This document shows positions 42,434 through 51,580 of a stretch of 64,000 bases of DNA, one piece after another (the first letter of the stretch is position 1; every line of letters begins with the position of its first letter). The notes beneath the pieces were generated by a model. The model had not been told where the DNA came from and searched no databases. It was given only the letters and a program-made list of their open reading frames with translations. The translations under genes were made by a program, and so were the position numbers. This stretch comes from Eubacteriales bacterium (GTDB lineage: Bacteria; Bacillota; Clostridia; Lachnospirales; Lachnospiraceae): contig JAUNGC010000016.1 of assembly GCA_030524745.1 (NCBI GenBank), positions 1 through 64,000 on the forward strand. The letters are read 5' to 3'.

Positions 42434-43633
42434 TCACTTTTCCACCAGTCTCACCGTTTCTCTGGCAATCGCCATTTCCTCATTGGTGGGCACCACCATC
42501 GTCACAACCTTCGCATCTGCATCAGAGAGAATGACCTCTTCCCCGCGAATTTTGTTTTTCTCCGGATCGATGTTGGTTCCCAGAAAACCGATGTACTGAC
42601 CAATCAACTGGCGCACCTCGGCGTTGTTCTCTCCCGCTCCGGCGGTAAACGCGATCACATCCACCCCGTTCATGGCCGCCGCATAGGAACCGATATACTT
42701 TCCAACGCGATATGCGTATGCGTCCAGTGCTGCTTTAGCCATTTCATCCCCTGCCGCCGCAGCTTCCGCCAGATCGCGGAAATCGCTGGAAAGCCCGCCG
42801 GACAATCCCAGCACGCCGGACTTCTTATTGCAGACATTGATTACGTCCGCCGCGCTCATGCCTTCCTTTTCCGCCAGAAAGCTGACGATTGCAGGGTCCA
42901 TATCTCCGCTTCTGGTTCCCATAATCAGACCTTCCAGCGGCGTCAGGCCCATGGAGGTGTCCACAGACTCCCCATACTTTACGGCCGAAACGGAAGCGCC
43001 GTTGCCCAGATGGCAGACGATGATGCGCAGATCTTTTCTGTCTTTTCCCAAAATCTCCGCCGCGCGTCCGGACACAAAATCATGGCTGGTACCATGAAAG
43101 CCATACCGGCGCACTTTATGTTTTTCATAATATTCATAAGGCAGGCCATACAGATATGCCTTTTTCGGCATTGTCTGGTGGAACGCCGTATCGAACACCG
43201 CCGCCATGGGCACGCCGGGCATGATCTTTTCACAGGAACGAATGCCGATCAGATTGGCCGGATTATGCAGCGGCGCCAGATCGTTGCATTCTGTAATCCC
43301 AGCAATCACTTCATCGTCAATCACGACCGAACCTTTAAACTTTTCACCGCCGTGCACGATCCTGTGCCCCACCGCATCGATTTCCTGCAGGGAAGCGATC
43401 ACGCCGTCCGCGGGACCCGTCAGCTTTTCGATCACCACCTTCACCGCGTCGGTGTGATCCGCCATGGGCACTTCCGCCTTCTGTTTGGATCCCCCCGCTT
43501 TCTGATGGGTCACGCTGCTGCCGTCAATGCCGATTCTCTCACAGAGGCCCTTTGCCAGCACGTCCTCCGTCACGCTGTCGATGAGCTGATATTTTAAGGA
43601 TGAACTGCCGCAGTTGATAACCAGAACCTTCAT
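42434..43633 (-). CDS. ackA: acetate kinase
   Basis: A 399-residue acetate kinase, converting acetyl phosphate and ADP to acetate and ATP in fermentation. Signatures are 'VLVINCGSSSLKYQLID' at the start, 'GHRIVHGGEKF', 'VFDTAFHQTMP', 'RYGFHGTSHDFV' with the catalytic His, 'CHLGNGASVSAVKYGESVDTSMG' and 'GENNAEVRQ'. ATG 43633 follows GGAGG. No phosphotransacetylase gene is adjacent. A hairpin related to the structured element lies in its leader. Confidence 0.95.
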   Translation of the reverse strand: MKVLVINCGSSSLKYQLIDSVTEDVLAKGLCERIGIDGSSVTHQKAGGSKQKAEVPMADHTDAVKVVIEKLTGPADGVIASLQEIDAVGHRIVHGGEKFKGSVVIDDEVIAGITECNDLAPLHNPANLIGIRSCEKIMPGVPMAAVFDTAFHQTMPKKAYLYGLPYEYYEKHKVRRYGFHGTSHDFVSGRAAEILGKDRKDLRIIVCHLGNGASVSAVKYGESVDTSMGLTPLEGLIMGTRSGDMDPAIVSFLAEKEGMSAADVINVCNKKSGVLGLSGGLSSDFRDLAEAAAAGDEMAKAALDAYAYRVGKYIGSYAAAMNGVDVIAFTAGAGENNAEVRQLIGQYIGFLGTNIDPEKNKIRGEEVILSDADAKVVTMVVPTNEEMAIARETVRLVEK

Positions 43634-43666
43634 ACACTTACCTCCGATTCTCACTTTTGTTTTTAC

Positions 43667-43707
43667 CCTCCGTGCAGAAATGGACACACGTCCCTTGTAC
43701 ACGGAGG
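43667..43707. repeat. hairpin related to the ends of the structured element, in the ackA leader
   Basis: CCTCCGTG (43667-43674) and CACGGAGG (43700-43707) form 8-bp arms. The loop contains GGACAC and GTCCCTTGTACAC, words that match the ends of the element at 14481 with a few changes. It is probably a diverged, deleted relative lying 34 nt before the ackA start. Confidence 0.55.
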
Positions 43708-43743
43708 TTTCTATGCAGATTGTATCATATCGGTTTTAACAGT

Positions 43744-46044
43744 TCAAGCAGCCCCGGTCGTTCCATTTCCCCTGTGAACCACCAGTTTTCCATTCCAACC
43801 GCCTTTTTCTTCCTCGTCATCCGTATGCAGTTCAATCTTATCTTCCCTGCTCACCGCCCGAACAGTCCGCACGATATTTCCCTGCATATCCGGAATCCTG
43901 CAAACCGCTTCCTTTCCTTCCACAGGCGCATAGAAATGCAGTTCGCAGTTTTCTGCATAGTCATAATCCGGCCGGTCCGCAATTGTTCCCACTGCAAGCA
44001 ATGTATTTTCCCTGACGTATAAAGGCAGCGAAAAAAAATTGTAAGTGTCCCTGTAGTAACGTCCGCCCTGCTTCTCCGTGCCGCCGAAATAGTCGATCCA
44101 TTTTCCTTCCGGCAGGTAATACCAGACGGCGCCCTCTTCGCAAAATACCGGCGCCACCAAAAGACAGTCTCCCAGCATATACTGCATATCCAATGCCGCG
44201 CAGGCCGGATCGTCGGGAAATTCAAACACCATGGGGCGCATCACAGGAGTTCCCGCCTCATGAGCCTCCACCGCCTTTTCATAGAGATAAGGCATCAGCC
44301 GGCATTTCAGTTGAGCAAAATGCCGTGCCACCTCACATGCCTCCTCATCAAACGCCCACGGCACACGATAGCTGCCAGAGCCGTGCAGTCTGCTGTGGGA
44401 AGAAAGCAATCCAAATGCCAACCATCGCTTATAAACATCGGCGGACGCCGTGCTTTCAAATCCGCCGATATCATGGCTCCAAAAGGAAAAGCCCGACATG
44501 GCAAAGGACAATCCGCCCCGCAGCGTTTCTGCCATAGAATGATAACTGGCGCTGCAGTCGCCGCCCCAATGGACCGGAAACTGCTGAGAACCTGCGGTCG
44601 CGCTCCTCGCAAACACCACTGCTTCCATCTCCCCCTTTTCCTGCCGGATCAGTTCAAAGACACAGCGATTATACAGAAACGTATAATAGTTGTGCATCGC
44701 AGCCGGATCACTGCCATCAAAATAACGCACGTCGATCGGAATTCTTTCTCCGAAATCTGTTTTAAAACAGTCCACTCCCATTTCCAGAAGACGGCGCAGC
44801 TTGCCCTGGTACCATGCCCAGGCCGCCGGGTTCGTAAAATCCACAATTCCCATGCCGGCCTGCCAGTTATCCGTCTGCCGCACGCCTCTGCCATCAGCAC
44901 GCATCAGCAAAAATCCGCCTTCCAGCGCTTCCTGGAATACCGGCGTTGACTGGGCAATATAGGGATTGATCCAGACACAGATTTTCAGCCCCTTTTCGTG
45001 ATACCGTTTTAACATACCGTCAGGATCCGGAAATACGATATCGTCCCATGTAAAATCACACCAATGAAATCCTTTCATCCAAAAGCAGTCAAAATGAAAG
45101 ACACTGAGCGGGATTTGCCGCTCCTGCATCCCTTCCAAAAAGCCGCTGACTGTCTTTTCATCGTAATCAGTGGTAAAGGAGGTGGACAGCCATAGCCCAA
45201 ACGACCAGGCGGGCGGAAGCGGCGGACGTCCGGTCAGCGCCGTATACTCCTCCAATATTTTTTTGGGAGACGGCCCATAGAAAAAGTAATAGCGCAGTTC
45301 CTCCCCCGGAACCGAGAACCCTACATATTCCACCTTTTCACTTGCCGCCTCAAAGGACACGTTGTCCGTATGGTCCACGAGTACGCCATACCCTCTGTTT
45401 GTCATATAAAAAGGGATATTTTTATAAGCAACCTGGGAAGCAGTTCCGCCGTCTTCATTCCAGGTGTCTAAGCTCTGACCGTTTTTTACAAACGCGGTGA
45501 AGCGTTCTCCAAACCCATAGACATTTTCTCCCGGCGCCAAGGACAACTCATTTACCATATACGGCGTATACTCATGCTCACGCATATAATCTGCTCCGGG
45601 CAGCATGCCGGCAGGCTTTTTATCCCAGCGGATATAGCCCAGATTATGGAAACTGCAGGAGGTCAGCATCTTCCCCTTCGCCCAAAAGCTATATCCCCAG
45701 TTTTTCAGATTCACATGTACGCTCACATCCCCTGCTGTAAGCACCGCTTCCTCCTCATTTTGAGAAAAGCCGGTTTCATAAGGCTCTTCCCTTTTTTCAA
45801 ACCGCGGATCTCTCTGCGCATAGGCTTCATAATGCCATGCCCGTACCGAAATCACATTCCGTGCCGCAGAACGAAACTCTATGGTAATGGTCGGAAGATT
45901 CAACGTATCTCCTCTGGATTCCACTCTCCTGACTGGCGCCACCACGCGCATACCGTTTTCGATCCGTTCTACGGAATATGCCTGCGCCGCATACAGCGCG
46001 TGGGCACGTTCATTGCTCAGCCAATATCCTTCTGTGAATTTCAT
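43744..46044 (-). CDS. GH31 alpha-glucosidase/alpha-xylosidase (YicI-like)
   Basis: A 766-residue cytosolic glycoside hydrolase. The N-terminal beta-sandwich has 'GENVYGFGERFTAF' and 'IPFYMTNRGYGVLVDHT'. The barrel has the nucleophile in 'CFKTDFGERIP' and the conserved 'FSFWSHDIGGFE'. KTDFGE and overall length favour alpha-xylosidases of the YicI type, which remove xylose from xyloglucan oligosaccharides. ATG 46044 follows AAGGAGG; the longer frame enters the next gene region. No sugar transporter is adjacent. The helicase fusion at 23753 carries a domain like its N-terminus. Confidence 0.88.
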   Translation of the reverse strand: MKFTEGYWLSNERAHALYAAQAYSVERIENGMRVVAPVRRVESRGDTLNLPTITIEFRSAARNVISVRAWHYEAYAQRDPRFEKREEPYETGFSQNEEEAVLTAGDVSVHVNLKNWGYSFWAKGKMLTSCSFHNLGYIRWDKKPAGMLPGADYMREHEYTPYMVNELSLAPGENVYGFGERFTAFVKNGQSLDTWNEDGGTASQVAYKNIPFYMTNRGYGVLVDHTDNVSFEAASEKVEYVGFSVPGEELRYYFFYGPSPKKILEEYTALTGRPPLPPAWSFGLWLSTSFTTDYDEKTVSGFLEGMQERQIPLSVFHFDCFWMKGFHWCDFTWDDIVFPDPDGMLKRYHEKGLKICVWINPYIAQSTPVFQEALEGGFLLMRADGRGVRQTDNWQAGMGIVDFTNPAAWAWYQGKLRRLLEMGVDCFKTDFGERIPIDVRYFDGSDPAAMHNYYTFLYNRCVFELIRQEKGEMEAVVFARSATAGSQQFPVHWGGDCSASYHSMAETLRGGLSFAMSGFSFWSHDIGGFESTASADVYKRWLAFGLLSSHSRLHGSGSYRVPWAFDEEACEVARHFAQLKCRLMPYLYEKAVEAHEAGTPVMRPMVFEFPDDPACAALDMQYMLGDCLLVAPVFCEEGAVWYYLPEGKWIDYFGGTEKQGGRYYRDTYNFFSLPLYVRENTLLAVGTIADRPDYDYAENCELHFYAPVEGKEAVCRIPDMQGNIVRTVRAVSREDKIELHTDDEEEKGGWNGKLVVHRGNGTTGAA

Positions 46045-46137
46045 GATTCTTTTCCCTCCTTTTGCATCAATCGGCAAAACTTCACAAACCGGAAAGCAGT
46101 GAATCATTGTTCGCCTCACGGCGCCGGCAATCATTTA

Positions 46138-47568
46138 TCAATATGCCTTGCCCCAATATACCATTTTCTTCGCCGGCTTGCCGCAGCAGACGCAGACGTC
46201 GGACAACTGTTCCTGCTCAAAGGGCATGCAGCGGCTTGTAGCTGCAAATTTCTCCTTGATCTTATCCTCGCATTCCTGACATCCGCACCACATCGCCTTC
46301 ACAAATCCGGGTTTATTGGTCAGAATATCTTCCAGTTCTTCCATATTCTTTGCAACATAAGTATGCGCTTCCCTGTGCGCTCTCGCTCTTTCCAGCATAT
46401 CTTTCTGAATGACGTCCATCAGTTCGGCAACCTTTGCCTCGATCTCATCCAGGCTGCACTCGATCTTCTCCCTCGTATCGCGGCGTACCAGAACGCACTT
46501 GCCCGCTTCCATATCTTTGGGTCCGATTTCCACGCGCACCGGAATACCGCGCATCTCCGCCTCGGAGAATTTCCAGCCGGGGCTCTTGTCCGTATCATCC
46601 ACCTTTACACGGAAATTGGACAGACAATCCTTCAGTTCATATGCCTTATCCAGCACGCCTTCCTTCTTCTGCTGAATCGGAACGATCACCACCTGCACGG
46701 GCGCGACCTTAGGCGGCAGCACCAGACCCGAATTATCTCCATGTACCATAATGATCGCGCCGATCAGACGGGTTGTCATACCCCAGGAAGTCTGATGCAC
46801 ATATTTCAATTTATTATCCCTGTCCGTAAACTGAATGCCGAAGGCCTTTGCGAAACCATCCCCGAAATTATGACTGGTTCCAGACTGCAGCGCCTTGCCG
46901 TCATGCATCAGCGCTTCAATCGTATAAGTCGCTTCCGCTCCTGCAAATTTCTCTTTTTCCGTCTTACGACCCTTGATGACGGGCATTGCCAGAACCTGCT
47001 CGCAGAAATCCGCATACACATTCAGCATCTGAATCGTTCTTTCTTCCGCTTCCTCCGCAGTCGCATGCGCAGTATGGCCTTCCTGCCATAAAAATTCCCT
47101 GGAACGCAAAAACGGTCTGGTCTCTTTCTCCCATCTGACTACAGAACACCACTGGTTATAAACCTTGGGCAAATCTCTGTAGGACTGAATATCGTTTTTA
47201 TAAAAATCACAGAAAAGCGTTTCGGAAGTGGGTCTGACGCAAAGTCTTTCCTGCAGCGGCTGTAAACCTCCATGCGTCACCCACGCAACTTCCGGCGCAA
47301 AGCCTTCCACGTGATCCTTCTCCTTTTCCAACAGGCTCTCCGGAATGAACATGGGCATGTATACGTTTTGTACCCCCGTCGCCTTGAACCTCTCGTCAAG
47401 CTGCTTCTGAATCAACTCCCAGATCGCATAGCCCGCGGGCTTAATCGCCATGCAGCCCTTCACGCTCGTGTAACCGATCAGTTCTGATTTCACCACCACA
47501 TCGGTATACCACTGGGCGAAGTCCTCTTCCATGGAAGTGATCTGCTCTACCAGTTTCTTGTCTGCCAT
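46138..47568 (-). CDS. proS: prolyl-tRNA synthetase, short archaeal/eukaryote-like form
   Basis: A 476-residue class II synthetase that charges tRNA-Pro. Motif 2 appears as '[32 protein letters not shown]', and '[23 protein letters not shown]' precedes it. A C-terminal zinc-type domain ends '[16 protein letters not shown]', carrying 'CGCQECEDK' and paired Cys. It lacks the editing insert of the long bacterial form. ATG follows AAGGAGG. A T-box leader lies directly upstream, so expression should respond to uncharged tRNA-Pro. Confidence 0.95.
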   Translation of the reverse strand: MADKKLVEQITSMEEDFAQWYTDVVVKSELIGYTSVKGCMAIKPAGYAIWELIQKQLDERFKATGVQNVYMPMFIPESLLEKEKDHVEGFAPEVAWVTHGGLQPLQERLCVRPTSETLFCDFYKNDIQSYRDLPKVYNQWCSVVRWEKETRPFLRSREFLWQEGHTAHATAEEAEERTIQMLNVYADFCEQVLAMPVIKGRKTEKEKFAGAEATYTIEALMHDGKALQSGTSHNFGDGFAKAFGIQFTDRDNKLKYVHQTSWGMTTRLIGAIIMVHGDNSGLVLPPKVAPVQVVIVPIQQKKEGVLDKAYELKDCLSNFRVKVDDTDKSPGWKFSEAEMRGIPVRVEIGPKDMEAGKCVLVRRDTREKIECSLDEIEAKVAELMDVIQKDMLERARAHREAHTYVAKNMEELEDILTNKPGFVKAMWCGCQECEDKIKEKFAATSRCMPFEQEQLSDVCVCCGKPAKKMVYWGKAY

Positions 47569-47574
47569 TTCAAT

Positions 47575-47840
47575 TCTCCTCCTTACACAAATTTCGCCGG
47601 GTATCTGATCCCAAAAGGGACCGGATATCCGGCGGTACCACCCAGATTAGCACTTATGTGCTCGCTCAAAATCCGTTAACGCCGGAACTACGCTGCTTTA
47701 TGGGCAGAACTTGGAGGGCCGGTTCAAAATGCCGCGCACGGACGCCTCCCACCATGAGCATCCTCTCTGAAGTGCCGATACATTCCTACTATTCCTCTTC
47801 ACCGTTACTTTCCTATCTAACTATTGATGATAGGAGAAAA
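47575..47840 (-). ncRNA. T-box riboswitch leader of proS
   Basis: The leader carries the T-box core GGGTGGTACCGCC (complement of 47631-47643), preceded by a long stem I region. A candidate proline specifier, CCG in the context GAACCGGC, is at 47720-47722. Just after the T-box lies an 18-bp hairpin (47595-47634, loop TTTT, G-U tolerant), the position of the terminator, but it is followed by AAATTTGTGT rather than a U-run. Control at translation or an inefficient terminator is possible. Confidence 0.85.
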
Positions 47841-47860
47841 CTTCAGATTTGTCAAGCCTG

Positions 47861-47920
47861 ATTGATGCGTGTTGCCTTCGATTGATACGTGTTGTCCTCA
47901 ATTGATGCGTGTTGTCCTCG
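47861..47920. repeat. three tandem 20-bp repeats
   Basis: Units beginning at 47861, 47881 and 47901 read ATTGATGCGTGTTGCCTTCG with one to four changes. They lie between the T-box promoter region and the stop of the YtvI-like gene. They could encode a binding array or be a short satellite. There is no spacer, so they are not CRISPR. Confidence 0.8.
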
Positions 47921-47922
47921 AT

Positions 47923-48963
47923 TTACAACCGCGCCGCTAACCGGATTCCTTCCCGGAACAGCACCATATACAGCGGCCCCAGAAAGATTCCGGCAAGGCC
48001 GAATAATCTGACCCCCGCATAGACGGCCAGCAGCATGACAACCGGATACATCCCCACCTGTTTTCCCAAAAGCCGCGGTTCCAGAAGTTCCCTGACAACA
48101 ATACACAGCACATATGCTGCCGCCGCCATAATGGCCCCTGCCGGATTCCCGCTGAGTAACTGCCACAGCGCCGTGGGCACCAGAACGATTCCCGTCCCGA
48201 TAAAAGGCAGCGCATCCAGCAGGCCTGCCAGAAGTCCCAGCCACACCGCGCCTCCCACCCGTCCGATGAGCAGTCCCGTGACCGCTATCAGAGAGATCGC
48301 AAGCAAAATAATAACCTGCGCTTTCAGATATCCTCCAATCAAAGAGATGATCTTCTCCACAAATTTCCATATTTCATCCGAAATCTGATTTTCCCCCATT
48401 TTTGCTAAAATGCTCTCATAATCCTTACACAGAAGCACAGTGGAAATAAAGCCGATTCCCAAAAAAGCTCCCGCTCCCGCAATACTCTTCAGATATTCCC
48501 ACGACTGTTTTGCCGCCTCCGGCAGCGCGTCCGCATGAGCGTTTTCCGCCAAATCAGCCATTTTTGCCAAAATCTGTTCTTCCGCCTGCGCCGCGTTCAT
48601 CCCGAACTTCTCCTCCAGCAAAAGACATCCGTCATGCAATACCCCGTTCATTCGTTCCTGTATCATGAGCATTCCGTCTCCGATATCCGCCGCATGAACA
48701 CTTCCCCAGGAGATCACGCTCCAAACTCCCATAACGATCAGTACCGCCCCCAAAAGTAAAATTCCGCCCAGCAGAATTTCCTTTTTGATATGTGTTTTCT
48801 GCTGCACTTTTTTTAACCAGGGATTGCACAGATAGACGATTAAAAAAGCCAGCAAAAAAGGCGCTGTAAGAGGAAATAAGTATTTGAATACCAAAAACAG
48901 AAGGATCGCAAATCCCGCCAGAATCAATGTTTTTTTTCCGTTTTTCCCCAATAAATTACCCAT
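47923..48963 (-). CDS. AI-2E/YtvI-like membrane permease
   Basis: A 346-residue membrane protein of the AI-2 exporter superfamily, closest in layout to the sporulation protein YtvI. Paired N-terminal helices ('GFAILLFLVFKYLFPLTAPFLLAFLIVYL') are followed by an outer helical domain (about 90-165). The conserved C-terminal block is 'GLLAGLLDALPFIGTGIVLVPTALW' and 'LLEPRLLGKQVGMYPVVMLLAVYAGVRLFGLAGIFLGP'. ATG follows GGGAG. The substrate is unknown. Confidence 0.82.
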   Translation of the reverse strand: MGNLLGKNGKKTLILAGFAILLFLVFKYLFPLTAPFLLAFLIVYLCNPWLKKVQQKTHIKKEILLGGILLLGAVLIVMGVWSVISWGSVHAADIGDGMLMIQERMNGVLHDGCLLLEEKFGMNAAQAEEQILAKMADLAENAHADALPEAAKQSWEYLKSIAGAGAFLGIGFISTVLLCKDYESILAKMGENQISDEIWKFVEKIISLIGGYLKAQVIILLAISLIAVTGLLIGRVGGAVWLGLLAGLLDALPFIGTGIVLVPTALWQLLSGNPAGAIMAAAAYVLCIVVRELLEPRLLGKQVGMYPVVMLLAVYAGVRLFGLAGIFLGPLYMVLFREGIRLAARL

Positions 48964-49055
48964 ACCGAAACTCCCTTTCCGAAGTAGTATGGGTAAATCC
49001 GATTATTCTATGTACTTTCCTGTCGCCTTTTGGGCTGCCGTTTTCTGGATATTTT

Positions 49056-50687
49056 TCAATCGGCGGCAGCGTCCTGCCGCTGTCTCAGCCTGCTTTCCGC
49101 CATTCCCAGAATCAGGAACAAAAACGGCGTGCAGCACACCTGCTGATAACAGAAAAAATTGTGAGCGGCATAGACCAGCACGGCCAGCATTCCCATCAAC
49201 ACGGGCATACCGGCATTTCTTCCTTTCCAGAAACGGCGAAATGCGGCCGCAAACACCATCACAAAAGCCAACAGTCCTACCGCCCCCAGACAAAACAATG
49301 TGTTCAGAAATTCATTGTGCGCATTGGTCAGCGTCTGGTCCCATCCAAAAAAGTGATTCAATTGACCGCTCAGTTCCGGATCCCCATAGCAATATGCGGA
49401 AAAACAGTCCGGACCGGCTCCGAACAACTTACGAAACAGCGGAAATCCGGCAAACGCGCCTATGGTAAATTTCCAGGAAAACCCTCTGGAATTGCCCCAG
49501 GAGCGGTCAAACAAAAGATACAGATTGTCGCTGTGAATCCCAATCCATTCCTCTAAAAGCCCCGTCGTATTCATCCACACCACAAACGCATACAAAGCTA
49601 TCGCCGCCAAAACTGCTATCACCGCAGTTTTACGGAACGCCGTTCCATGAACCGGCTTTTTCCGCTCCGGATGCCTTTGCCGGTACCGCAAAAAGAGCAT
49701 ATAACAAAAGCAGACCGCCAAAAGCAGAAACCAGGTCTGTATGCTCTGTGACAGAAATTCCGACAATCCTCCCAGTTTAACCGCCCTGCCGGCAAACACT
49801 TTCTGCAGTCCTCCGATTATTTTAAAGCTTCCCAGCATCAACAGCAGAATTTCCCAAAAACGCTCCATCCCGTCCAGGCTGTCGCATGCCGCCAGAAAAA
49901 GACCAAACAGCAAAAAAACGGTGGCTGCGAAAGCGCTGTCGCTGTTCTGGACCACGATCGTTCCAAATCCCAACATACAATAAACGCCCAGAGCAAGCCT
50001 GCGCACAGGCTGTTCCGTGAGGAAAAAGCCCGCAACGCCGATCACCAGAACCGTACACACATAACTGGAATACCAGGTAGCCTGTCCGATTGTGGAAAGA
50101 AAAAGAAGCTGCAGGGATTCGCCGACGCCTTCATACATTCCCAGCGGGTCGATCCGGAACCGGTGCAGAATCCCCAGCAGAAATACCGCTCCGGAAGCGA
50201 GAAAATGCCCCGCAAAAATGATCCTTTTCCAGGGAAACTGCCGGGATACCATAAAATAAATCAGCACAAAGAGAAGCTGCGCCAAAAGGCCCATCGACCA
50301 GCCCTCCACGCCCGTCCAGGCAACCTTATGGTCCACGCTCAGACACCAGGAGACGCACGCCGCCGCCAGATACAGAAGCATGGCAGTATCCAGGCTGCTG
50401 AACCTTCCTTTTACCGCAGGCAAGCCCGTCCGTTCTTTTCTGCGCAGAACATGCAGCACCAGACAGACGGCCGCCGGAATCAGACAGACAATGCTGACTG
50501 CCAGAAAAAAGCGAAACTTATGCACGCCCATTTTGCTGTAACGGTTCCGCATATAAAGAGGGAAAACCGTCAGCATGAGAAATGCCCAGGTTCCTGTCAG
50601 GAAACGGTCAATTCTGATGCACAGGCATGTTCCCGGCGCATTCCCTTCCTTTATATCTTCATTCTCCCCTGTTTGTCTTATGTTCAT
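49056..50687 (-). CDS. O-antigen ligase/polymerase-like membrane protein (Wzy_C)
   Basis: A 543-residue protein with about 12 membrane helices. Near the C-terminus 'DQTLTNAHNEFLNTLFCLGAVGLLAFVMVFAAAF' matches the Wzy_C/O-antigen ligase motif NAHN, after the outer loop with Arg and Trp-rich sequence ('SWGNSRGFSWKFTIGAFAGF'). Relatives transfer or polymerise lipid-linked glycans; in Gram-positives they serve surface polysaccharides. ATG 50687 follows GAGG and overlaps the end of the pseudouridine synthase gene by 29 bp. Confidence 0.8.
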   Translation of the reverse strand: MNIRQTGENEDIKEGNAPGTCLCIRIDRFLTGTWAFLMLTVFPLYMRNRYSKMGVHKFRFFLAVSIVCLIPAAVCLVLHVLRRKERTGLPAVKGRFSSLDTAMLLYLAAACVSWCLSVDHKVAWTGVEGWSMGLLAQLLFVLIYFMVSRQFPWKRIIFAGHFLASGAVFLLGILHRFRIDPLGMYEGVGESLQLLFLSTIGQATWYSSYVCTVLVIGVAGFFLTEQPVRRLALGVYCMLGFGTIVVQNSDSAFAATVFLLFGLFLAACDSLDGMERFWEILLLMLGSFKIIGGLQKVFAGRAVKLGGLSEFLSQSIQTWFLLLAVCFCYMLFLRYRQRHPERKKPVHGTAFRKTAVIAVLAAIALYAFVVWMNTTGLLEEWIGIHSDNLYLLFDRSWGNSRGFSWKFTIGAFAGFPLFRKLFGAGPDCFSAYCYGDPELSGQLNHFFGWDQTLTNAHNEFLNTLFCLGAVGLLAFVMVFAAAFRRFWKGRNAGMPVLMGMLAVLVYAAHNFFCYQQVCCTPFLFLILGMAESRLRQRQDAAAD

Positions 50688-51465
50688 TCCATTCCTCAAA
50701 TCCCAGTTTGTTTTCCGCTTCAAAGCTGATTCTTTTTCCCGTGCCCGGATGCGTAAAGGACAGCCCGGCCGCCTGAAGCTGTATCTGCCGGATTCCAAAA
50801 CGCCGCGACAACTCCAGACTCTTTTCATTTCCATAGCGGTTGTCTCCCAGAAGCGGCATACCGGCATGCGCCATCTGTACCCGGATCTGATGATGACGGC
50901 CCGTTTTTAAGTCGATTTCCAGAAGCGCACAATCCGCCTTTTTTTCCAGACACCGGTAAAAAAGCTGCGCCTTTTTGGCGTCCTTTTCCTTCGGATCTGC
51001 AATCCGCGCGCCTCCGCCCGGCGCTTTGACCATATAATCCGTCAATTCTGTTCCGTCGTCTTTTCCTTCTTGCCTTTCCGCCGCCTTCTTTTCGGCTTTC
51101 GCCTTCCCGCATTCCCGTGCCGGCACGATTGCCCGGTACGTCTTGCGCATCGAATGGTCCGCCACCTGCCTGCTCAACTCCGCCGCGGCGCGCGGATTTT
51201 TTGCGAATACCAGAATGCCCGACACCGGCTGATCCAGCCGGTGAATCACGCCCAGATAAACGGGATTTTTTTCAGAGGGCAGCCCGCAGCGCACGCTGGC
51301 CCCCGCGCCGGACGTGCACATCACCTTCCGCCCCTCTTTTGCCAGATGATTTTTTAATTCGCTGACCATATCCGCTTCTGACGCGCGGCCGCTTTGCACC
51401 GCCAGACCGGCAGGCTTGTAACAGACAATAATATCTTTATCTTCATATAGTATTTGTGTTTTCAT
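50659..51465 (-). CDS. RluA-family pseudouridine synthase
   Basis: A 268-residue RNA pseudouridine synthase without an S4 domain. 'DIIVCYKPAGLAVQSG' opens the fold, 'GVIHRLDQPVSGILVFAKN' contains the catalytic Asp (HRLDxxxSG), and 'DLKTGRHHQIRVQMAHAGMPLLGDNRYG' is the usual C-terminal signature. A Lys/Glu-rich insert (about 138-158) is longer than normal. ATG 51465 has no ribosome site, and a -10-like TATACT ends only about 10 nt before it, so the mRNA may be leaderless. Confidence 0.88.
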   Translation of the reverse strand: MKTQILYEDKDIIVCYKPAGLAVQSGRASEADMVSELKNHLAKEGRKVMCTSGAGASVRCGLPSEKNPVYLGVIHRLDQPVSGILVFAKNPRAAAELSRQVADHSMRKTYRAIVPARECGKAKAEKKAAERQEGKDDGTELTDYMVKAPGGGARIADPKEKDAKKAQLFYRCLEKKADCALLEIDLKTGRHHQIRVQMAHAGMPLLGDNRYGNEKSLELSRRFGIRQIQLQAAGLSFTHPGTGKRISFEAENKLGFEEWNEHKTNRGE

Positions 51466-51496
51466 GTACGTTAGTATATCATACCTTGCGCCAAAA

Positions 51497-51532
51497 AGAA
51501 ATGCGGTTTGGCAATGGCCAAACCGCATTTCT
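51497..51532 (-). terminator. rho-independent terminator of the MATE/kinase operon
   Basis: Perfect 16-bp arms AGAAATGCGGTTTGGC / GCCAAACCGCATTTCT with a 4-nt loop; on the minus strand TTTTTGG follows. A smaller hairpin (GCGCAGA/TCTGCGC, 51545-51562) precedes it. The pseudouridine synthase promoter starts within its tail. Confidence 0.9.
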
Positions 51533-51580
51533 GCAAACAGCGCAGACAAATCTGCGCCGTTATGATGTTCTTTTTTCCGT

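Noticed and set aside
42416-43597. A 393-codon plus-strand frame opposite acetate kinase
   Set aside because: The minus-strand acetate kinase is complete with all family motifs; the reverse frame is His/Arg-rich noise.
43744-43800. The LacI-PfkB and GH31 genes as one sugar operon
   Set aside because: They are on opposite strands with acetate kinase and a terminator hairpin between them.
47861-47920. The tandem 20-bp repeats as a CRISPR array
   Set aside because: Units are directly adjacent with no spacers, only three copies, and no cas genes are present.
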